From CAYMKE01 sp964345135 (GTDB taxonomy: Bacteria; Bacteroidota; Bacteroidia; Bacteroidales; JBBRXJ01), in the NCBI GenBank assembly GCA_964345135.1, contig CAYFQI010000001.1:1-64000 (forward strand): a DNA stretch of 64,000 nucleotides. Reading direction: 5' to 3'. This document shows positions 1-9,700 of this stretch, in pieces. A program made the position numbers and the translations under genes. Within the stretch, counting starts at the first letter, position 1; every line of letters starts with the position of its first letter. The notes below the pieces were generated by a model. That model was given only the letters and a program-made list of their open reading frames with translations, did no database searches and had not been told where the DNA came from.

Positions 1-30
1 AACAAAAGCCCGAAAAAACTCTCCGGGCTC
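1..30 (-). terminator. Rho-independent terminator closing the giant minus-strand gene cluster
   Basis: Read on the minus strand, a 6-bp GC-rich stem (AGCCCG at 29-24 pairing with CGGGCT at 12-7) encloses an 11-nt loop and is followed at once by TTTTGTT. It lies downstream of the last gene of the 42-kb co-directional cluster and is the only convincing intrinsic terminator seen at that end. The window edge cuts off anything beyond. Confidence 0.65.
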
Positions 31-70
31 CTGCTTTTATTGGGCTAGTGTATTGTTAGTATCTATTGGG

Positions 71-100
71 CCACAAGTTACAAACTTGCGGCAGTTGGGG
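71..100. repeat. REP-like dispersed repeat, hairpin copy 1
   Basis: The segment contains a small hairpin (CAAGT at 74-78, ACTTG at 84-88) followed by GCGGCAGTTG. The same core, AGTTACAAACT then a GC-rich stretch then GGCAGTTG, occurs in inverse orientation at about 33023-33052. The rest of 31-296, the 3' flank of the cluster, shows no gene that I recognise. Confidence 0.4.
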
Positions 101-296
101 TAAATTCAAATGCGGCAAAGAAGAGGGGTCCAAGTCAAAAAGACTTGAACCAGGTTGTATTTTTATTTTTGGCGAAGACTTGGACTAGTGGGGTGCTGGG
201 GTATTTTCATTTTAAAAATCTACAAACAATTATTTTCAAGGGCTTTACGGATATCCGGTAATATATTATAGAGTGACCTGTAGACGCTCAGAGTAC

Positions 297-701
297 TTAA
301 TCAGAAATTGCCTTTTTGACTTTGTCTTCTAAAAAAAAGTCAAATATAATATCACAGTCATCTTCTTGAACCACCTCACACTTACATATTGGAACAATAC
401 CAATCCCAGAAACAAGGGTGGTATCATAGTTTTTCACTACAGCAAAAGTCCTAAGTGACAAGATCCAAAATATCAAAAACATTCCTAACAAATACCTATT
501 GACTTTATTCTTTTTTAAGTAGAATATCAAAAATATAACTATAAGTGATAATCCATAGACAACAATATAACTATGTCGTATAAGAAAAACGCTATATGTT
601 GCACTCTGACCAGACAATAAAAATTTCACTAAATCTTCACTAACAAGGCTGGAAGAAGATATAATTAATATTATAAAACTTAATATTATTCTCTTTTTCA
701 T
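297..701 (-). CDS. Small integral membrane protein, candidate immunity partner of the RHS protein
   Basis: A 134-residue protein with a hydrophobic N-terminus (residues 5-20) and two further membrane segments (about 45-62 and 70-88). It ends in a short acidic tail holding three cysteines (CKC, then C further on). The start codon overlaps the stop of the giant RHS gene in an ATGA arrangement, so the two are translationally coupled. The gene is last before the terminator and is very AT-rich, like the end of the RHS gene. A small gene directly after a polymorphic RHS toxin is classically its immunity protein, and a membrane location would suit a toxin acting in the periplasm. That role is inferred from position alone; I recognise no family. 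Confidence 0.7.
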   Translation of the reverse strand: MKKRIILSFIILIISSSSLVSEDLVKFLLSGQSATYSVFLIRHSYIVVYGLSLIVIFLIFYLKKNKVNRYLLGMFLIFWILSLRTFAVVKNYDTTLVSGIGIVPICKCEVVQEDDCDIIFDFFLEDKVKKAISD

Positions 702-3700
702 TCTCCTGATATAGTTACTCCTGAAGGAATTGTATTATCCTTGTACCATGACGGCAAAACCAATTCATTATCACTATCTTGTATCAATGTCGATGATGAA
801 CCACCATCAAACCCAAACACATAATCATAACCTTCGCCTGCGAGCCTATCCCTTATAGCATCAAGAGTCATCCCACCTGTTTCAAGCTCATCTGGCGATA
901 CAACCAGCATCATAGAATTATCTTTACTGTTAAATGCTATAATAACCTTTCCAACTGTTGTTGAATTTTGATTAGCATACCCTTGAGATGATTCCTCATT
1001 ATAAAGCTGTCCGGCAACAATAATAGGTATACCACCTCCAAAGCCTACTGCTGAATTTTCTGGAGGATTTCCGAGTCCCCCAGACCATTTTCCATTTTCA
1101 TCTTGAGCTAAATACCCCCTCCTTTCATCAGTTGCTTCTCCTGTAACTTCACCTCGTTGAACATTTTGCCCTAATAAACTAAATGGATTACTGCCTGTAG
1201 TAACCGAAGCAGTTCTCGCTGCAGCAGCAGGATATGACCAAATACTATTCACACCATATTGTTGCAAGTTGACTGTATAATCATCAGTTTTATTATTATC
1301 ATACATCCCTTTTACTCTCCCTGTAAAAGTGGTCATTCCCAAATTAGAAACGATATTAGCAGTTGGGTTCTTTAATTTCACAAAATAGACACCATTAACT
1401 ACTGTAGGAGGATCTCCTCCACCTAAATAATCAATCCAAGCAATTAAATTATTTCTATGATAAGCATATGTTGTTTGCCATGGATACTCGTGGGCTCTTG
1501 GGTCAACACTTAACCATCTACCAATTCGACTATCATAAATCCTCGCCCCAAAATTCAAATGACTGCCAGTAACCCCTGTCCACTCATCATCTTTCTCATG
1601 TCCATTGAACCCGAACCGGTATCCCCCAGCATCCACAGTATTCAACTGTTTTTGTCTACCGGGTTCTAACATTCCAAAGGGATAATATGAAAAATGGTCG
1701 GTTACATCTGCAGTCCATGTCCACTCGTCTATATCCCCGGTGGTTGTAGTGGGTTTTTTGATATCGCTAACCACAGCCCGAACGTTTCCGAGGTGATCTT
1801 TTAACTCGTAGCGCTTGGTTCCGATTTCGCGGGTGAAGATGCCGCCGGTACGCGGAGCAATGCGGTAAACCTGAGCCGGTAATGCGCCTGAAGTATTGTA
1901 TGCTGTATGATGAAGATCATTTATTTCAGTTGCATTGGTTTCAGGATTCAGGTTGTTCAGGATGCCTGTAGCACCTTGTTCAGACTGGTGTATATACCCG
2001 TCTTTGCCGAGACGTAAGTCGCCTTTGCCAAAATCATTCACCTGACTTAAGGTGTTATCCGTGGCATTTAGGTGATAAGTGGTGTTATTCCCTCCATCAA
2101 CAGGACTGTCTGTGTCTTCTAAGTATATGCCTTGCTGTGAGAATAAGATGTTGTCATCCAGTTTTTCAATGGATGATTTTCCATACACACCACCAACAGG
2201 GCCTGCAAAAGCAATGGGTTGACCCTCTATGCTTTTTCGCGAACTGCTCAATGGCATTATATTGACTTCCACCTCTTTATGTGCAAAGCCTGCAATGCCT
2301 TTCTTGCGGTTATAATAGATCAGTGACTGTCCGTCTTCGCTGATATGCATCTCTCCTTCTCCTTTTTTGTCAAAACTATTTAAGGTAACAACGGTTTCGG
2401 GCTGCGGAATATTGTTATCCCCCTCTTTAAATTCAAATGCCATGATGTTTGCTTCTCCCATATCAGCAGGAGTGGCCGGTTCCTTATATTTGTTCATGTA
2501 CACGATGGCCTGACCAATAATATGGTCTTCGAGCGCCGCGATATGCCACCCGTAGCGTTCATCATCTGCCGGGTTGTCCATCAGTCGGTTTTTTATAGAT
2601 ACTTTCCCGGCCATGTAGGTGGTTCCATATCCGTTTACGCTCATATCTATCTCGTGATAATAGGGTTTTCCTTCGGGCCCTACCGTAATCATGGCATATT
2701 TCAGGTTATTCCCGGGCAATTTAATGATTACAGGCTTGGCTTCGGATGACGAGATAATGCCATCGGAGTTTTCCATAAGGCTGCATTCTTTGTCATACAC
2801 CAGGCATACATTTTTATGACCAAAATATTTTTCAGGGGTGATGCTGTAGAACTGCAGGTTGCCATCCAGGTCTTCTGCCACTGTTACATTATTGGAAGCA
2901 TATCCCATGAATCCCCCCATTGATTGGTTGCTTCCGAACGACTGGCTGCCACCGGCATCTTCCGTGAATTCACCTTTGTTGAGCTGGCAGTCACACGGCT
3001 GTTCACCCGGCGCATTGGCCGGTATCACCCAGTTACTGTATGTATTGCTTCCGTCCGGCGGGGTTTCTTTCATATTAATGTCCGTTGGCGGATCATCGCT
3101 GGAATATTTCTCAGAATACACTACCGTGTTGGGTTTAATCATTCCAAGCCTGTCGCTGCCATACAGGGGTTGTTCAATGGCGGTAAACCAGGCCTCCCTG
3201 TCCAATCCCGCCTCCGGGTTTTCTATGATGGAATCTTTTCGCTGGTAAATGCCCATGATGTTGCCACTTGCATCGCGCACATAGTAATTCGTGTAATTGG
3301 CTTCAATGTCAGCGGTGTCATTTACCACCTGTTTCACCACCCTGTTCCCGGAACCGTCATACCTGTATTTGATCCGTGTCTCGGTGGTGTCGGTTTTATC
3401 ATCTTCTTTATATTGTACTCTATATACACTATCTACCTTGCCCGAGGGGTTCCAGAATATATTGGTTTTGTATTCATAGATACCACCGGATATGGATTTT
3501 GTTTCACCCCATGTAGATACCAGGTTTCCTGTTGCATCATAGTCATAACCTGTATATCCGCGAATGTCGCCGTATTCCCCGTCATTTGGAATGGCTGTCT
3601 TATCTTTCACATTTTGCAGCCGATTCGTGCCGACCTCGTAGCTGTATGTAAGTTCGTCCATTTTCATGTTCCCGGTTTCATAGCCATTCCGGTTTAGGCT

Positions 3701-6700
3701 AAGGATATTGCCATTCCGGTCATATTCGTAATCCGTGGCATAGGCATCAGATTGCTCGTTCCATGCTGTATTGTTTATAGCCCAGTCTGTTCCGTGCTCC
3801 CAGAATTTGCCCGACTTAATACGGTTGAGCTTGTCGTAGCGGAACACCCTTGCTGTCATACGGTCATTAAATGTTCCGGGAGTATTATCTGAACTTTTAA
3901 CCTGTAAGGCCCATGTAGCTATGTTGCCATTGTACAGGTTGGTGCTGTTGTCTGCAAAATTATTGATGTCATTAAAGGGAGACTTATCCGTGCCATATGT
4001 TTTGGCAAAATCCCCCTTAAAATACCCGAGGCTCATACCAAAGACATCTTTTAGGCATCCATCATCATCTTCATCATCCTGCCCGGGGTCATAGCCTGTA
4101 TTGAGTGTAGGATGGTTCAGGGCTTTTAACCAGCCGCCAATGGTATAGGTATAATCTATCCCCTGTATGTTGTCTTCGCCAATCTGTTTTCGTTTCAGCG
4201 GCCCGTGCTGATAATAGTCATATTCAGAGTCTTTATCCCAGATAAACCCGTCTTTTGATGTCCATACGGTCGTGATCCTGTTGTCGGCATCATATTCATA
4301 CCGGTGTACCAGGTAGTCGTTCCGGTATTCATTCAGTTTCACCTGTTTCACATTGCCACTGATGAGGTCGTAATCATATTTGATCCTGTTTTTCCCGAAT
4401 CCCGGGATGTCATGTATGAGCCATTTCACGTTCCCGTGTGCATCATAACTGTAATAAGTCCCTGACCTGTCATGGCGTGTACTGAGGTCACCGTCTTCAT
4501 CTGTATATGAATAGCTGACCCTGTTGACCAGGTATTCCTGTTCATCGCCGAGGTACCCAATGCCAGTTGCGGGGTCATTATACACGACAATATTTTTGTA
4601 TTCGCCCCCGCTATAGGGATAGTCATGGTCTTCACTAAAATCTGCCAATCCGGCAAAATCTGTCACATCACCGAGTTCATGCCGCCCGGACTCGATGATC
4701 CGTCCGAGGTGGTCGTACTTGGTATATGCATAGTGGCCGTATTCATCCTGTTTTGCATTTTGAGAAAAACGCAGGAGCGACTTGTTGTCATAAATAAAAT
4801 GCGTTGTGCCGCCGTCAGGCGTGTATTGTTCTGTGAGCTGTTGTAAGCCGTTGTATTCATATTTGGTTGCCATTCTGTGATCAGGAAGCCCTTCTGTAAC
4901 ATTTGTTCCGCCTGTCCTCATGACCATGATTTCATTGATTTCATCCATATCAAGCAAATCCACACCTTCCGGGGGCACTGTCTTGGTGAGGTTGCCCGCC
5001 CGGTCATAATAGTATAACGTGTATTGATAGTAAGGCAGGTTGTAGGTGATTTCCATCTTATCCATGAATGTTCCGGGGTTTAGGCATGTCTCTTCAAAAC
5101 CCAGCTCAATGGTTCCCTGCATCTGTTCTTTGCAGTCATTTACTTTTTCCAGCATTTCATTCTGCATTTCTTCAACCACTTCCACGATCTCTATGTCTTC
5201 TATGATTTCAGGTTCAGGTATGGTTCTGTCCTGGTTTTTAAAGGCATAAACAAAGTTAAAGATTACCGGGTTTTCTCTTCCCGTGACTTCAACCTGGTTA
5301 TCTGACCGGACAGTACATCCTGACTCCGTGCTCACGGCAACGATATAATTCCCGGGTGCCAGGTTTGAAGCAATTCCATAATAGGTTGTCTGTTCGGTTA
5401 CCTCGGTGATGTTGCCGTCGTCTTCTTCCTGCAGCCTGATCCATTCGTATTTGTATGTTTCTTCTACAGGAGCCGGGGATACATCTACTTCGGCAATACA
5501 TGGCCCGCCGGTGAGGTTATCCAGCGTGAATAAGTCAGGAGCATCGGGGATACTAAAAGTAGTGTCGGCCATGCATCCCCGGCCGTCAAATACCTGGACG
5601 GTATATGAATCGCTGGTGTATATGGTGTCGGCTTTGGCTGTATAGGAGATGGTGTCGTTCGCGTAATGATCAATCCAGATATAATGGTAATCCCCTACCG
5701 CGCCATTGGCATAAGCAGTGGCCTTGCCAACAACATCTCCCGGACACTCCGGGGGGTCTGTTAATAAGTTCATGGTCAACGGGCTGCCTTCTTCCACGTC
5801 AAAATCTGTTTCGCCCTGGCATCCCGTGGTGGTTTCTGTTACACGGAGCCTGTAGGTGCCCGGCGCCAATAGTGGATCTTCGGTGGCATGAGATAAAGCG
5901 GTTTCATTTCCTGTTTCATCCAGGCTAAACCAGTTATATTCAAATGCCGGGGCAATGTTTGCTCCCAACAGGGCCGGCTCTGCTTTGACGTTTACTTCCC
6001 CGGAGCCGCACGAGATGGTATTGTCTACACTCACCACCACCTGTGGCTGTGATACGCCAATGCCATTTTGTTTCAACACGCATCCGTTTTGTTGTTCCAC
6101 GGATACATGGTATTGCCCGGCCACGAGGTTCGAAAACGTATAAGGCATAGTGGGAGATGTTATTTCTGTTTCATTAAGTGTGACATAAGATACAAGGTTA
6201 TTTTGCACAGATAGATTTACAGTCACTTCGCCTGCATTTGGATTGTCGCACGTGGCATGTTGTGTTTCGATGATTAGTTCGGGCCCATCATAAGGTATAT
6301 CCACTGTAAACACGCTGCTGCATCCGCTGTTGTCATTGATGATGGTGATGTAATTAGTGCCCTGTGAGAGGTTGTTTAAGGCCAGGGGATTATCTCCTTC
6401 ATCCCAGAAAGCTTCTTGTCCGTCTCCCCAGCGAATGGTATATGAATCGCCGGAAGCTGCATTGGTGACCTCCACTTCTGCACTGCCGTCATTCCACCCG
6501 GGGCATGTAACACCACTGATGGGCGTGATATTTGCTTCGGGCACGGGTATTACTGAAACCGTGGCCTCTGCCGGATTGGAAACACCACAGTTGTGGCTTA
6601 ATTCAACCGTGTAGGTGCCGGATTCTGTCACATGAATGGCTTTGCTGCCCTGGTTTATAATTATATCTTCATCTTTGTTTTTCCAAAGATAATTGTATTC

Positions 6701-9700
6701 CAATCCCGGCACCCGTGTTGGCGATGAGGTCATCACTGCCTCGAGGCGTATGGATTCTCCTGAACAAAAGGTGGTTTGTCCTTCGGGTGTTTCAATGGTA
6801 AGGCCGGGTGGAGATTCGACCAGTACAGCTACAGCAGATGAGTCTTTGCACATCCCGTTTGATGCAGTTAATTTAACCCTGTACTGCCCCGGATTGTCAA
6901 ATGCATGTCTTGGTTTTTCACGTACACTTTTGTTACCGTCCCCAAAATCCCACATATACGATAAGCCATCGTCATCATCCCCGGGTTTGAATTGAATTTT
7001 AGAGCCCGGACACGCAAAGCGGTCTTCCACGGGCAGGTCTATTTCTGCATTTACAGGCATGCCCACGGTGACTGTTTGGGTGTGGCTGGCTTTACATCCA
7101 TTCCTTACCACACTCAGCGTAACATCATATGCTCCTTCTTCTTTGTACAGGTGAAGGGGCGATTGGGCATACGAGGTGTCTTCGTCTCCAAAGGCCCATT
7201 CGTATTGTGTAGGGCCGGCAGGTGCAGAGAATGCCATGGGATACCCGAGGCAACCGTCTTTTACATAAAAAACCGGATCGGGGTTGCCCACCATTACCAG
7301 CACAGAGGTATGTGTTTCTGCATTTTCTTTGGTCAGTGTGAGCATAACCGTATAATTGCCATCGGACTCATAGTCGTGCGATACATGTGTAAGATTAATG
7401 CCCTCCTGTGGTGTAGAACCATCGCCAAAGTCCCACTTGTAGTTTACATCCCCTTCTATGCTGCCTGCATAAAATTCGGCATGGGTATTGTCGCACGAGG
7501 TATTGAAGCTAACCTCGGTGGTTTCGAGTACGATGATATGGCGGGTTACAGACAATTCTTCTAATCCACTCCGCGCTGTAATGATGACTTCATGTTGTCC
7601 GACAGATAACTGCGGCGGGTACCAGGATATGTGGCCTGTAATAGAATTTTCGGAGCCATCTGTAACAAGAATGGCGTCATCAGGATTGTAATCAGTAAAT
7701 GGAGTGCCGTCTGCACGAACAGAAATATTGGCAAGGGCATCCGGATCTGATGCCGTGAATTCAGTGATCAATTCATGATGCTGGAAAACGTAAATGGGGC
7801 CCTGGTCTACAATAAGCTGAAGATTAGATGTATACGTAATGTCTCTTGGAGTGCAAAACTCGGAGGTGTTGTTATCTGTATCTGTAATGGTAGCAGCTAC
7901 TTTGTCTCCCGGCTGTAATGACAGGCCTGATAAATTAAACTGGCATACATAATTACTTCCTGACGATGCATTGCTTTGGCTGTTTAAAAATGTGTAATGT
8001 TTCGTATTATCAGGATACATTCTTACAAGATATAATTCCACCACTCCCTGTCGTGCAGAAGTAACTTCGGCATCTACTTCACTTATAGATATCGATGATG
8101 CACTGGTAATGGAAGGTGAAGAAATGTTATCGTTGCAATTATTATCAAGTTGTATGGGAGCAAAATCCCCAAAGATTAAATTCAGTTCATATTTGTTTTC
8201 GGAAATAAAAATGTAGTTAGAATTTTGTAATAATAAAATAAGATTACATCCCCAATAATAATTGCCTTTGATAGTATTTTCATTACCAATTCCCCCTATA
8301 GTACAATATTCAGAATTTTGAATATATACAGGGTTATTAGAATATATCACATTGTTCGTTAATACAATATGTTCTGATTCTTCTATCTGTACTCCATCAT
8401 TTAAAACACAACTATCTATAAAACAATTATTCGTTTGCTCAATAGTACCTCTACCTTCAAAAAGTATATTTTTGATCGTTGAACCTGATCTAACAAAAAA
8501 TATCAAAGAAGACCAATCAATTATAATTTTTTTCTCACCATCCTCTACATCTCCCGGTTGAGTGTTTCCATTCATGATTACCGGGCTTGAAATGGTAATT
8601 TTTCTTACCAGATTAATGGTATAAGGTAACGGCCCCTCTGAGGAAGGGATGTTAAATATGATCTCGGGTGTCTCACTGCAGTTCACCCCTGCATTAATCT
8701 GTTCTATCGCATCACGGAAAGAACCCGGTATGGGTGCTTCGCCATCAGCGTAATCCTGGGTGTTGGTGACTTCGATGGTGCATTGTTGAGGAGACAATGT
8801 TACTTCTAATGGTTCAGAGTATAGAGTGAGTTCATCTAACACATCATTGGTTACAACAGCCCTGTAACGCCCTTCATCTGTTGATGCCATGCTTGTAATC
8901 ACCAGCTCTCGGGTTGTTTGTCCGGGAATATCCACAAAGGCTGAGCCATCCCATTTCTGCCACTTGTAATGGTTCGTGCCGTAATCATTGTCAATGCTTT
9001 GGTCTATGCCACAGTCGTAACGAAGTTCGTCCCCTTCAGGAACATTTACTGTTTCATCGGGAAGAGCAAAGTCGTTTTGGGGGTTGTAACGGAAATAATG
9101 AAAAGTAGAAGAACTGAAAGGATAAATGTCTTCAAAAGTTAGATTATTATCAGAAAAACCAAAATAAAGTAAGTTTTCTAAGTTGCTTAATTCGTCAGGG
9201 ATGTAGTATAAATTCAATCCATATAGATATAACACTCTTAAAGTCTTTATATCTGCTAACTCTCTAGGTATTGGTTCTGAAATACTTGTCCTAGAAATAT
9301 TAAGATTCCTTAGCTTAGTTAAATTGTTTATAGAAGATGGGATTGTTCCCGAAATGTTTGTGTCATTATCGATACTTAATAAACCTAAATTAACCAATTG
9401 ATCAAAATCTGCAATATCTGCATTAATTTCCGTATTACCAAAATCGACATGAGTAAGAGTTAATCTTTCAAAAAAAACAGGTGGCAATACATCATCAAAA
9501 GAAGTACTCCTTAAATATATTCTTTCTAATTCAGGCATATTTAGGGTATTGGGGATATAACCCGCGAGATTCCTATTATAAGATAAATATAGATATTCCA
9601 AAATGATTAAATTTTCCCAAAAAGACACAGGTACAGTACCTTTAAGATTACAAGAAGCAAGATCAAGTACCTTTAACGTTGTTAATCCTGAAATTCCAGG

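Noticed and set aside
2924..3697. 257-codon open frame on the plus strand inside the RHS giant
   Set aside because: It is antisense to clear YD-repeat coding sequence, has no recognisable domain, and similar open antisense frames occur all along the giants.
6992..7564. 190-codon plus-strand frame opposite the PKD region
   Set aside because: Shadow of the conserved PKD-coding strand; no start context or family.
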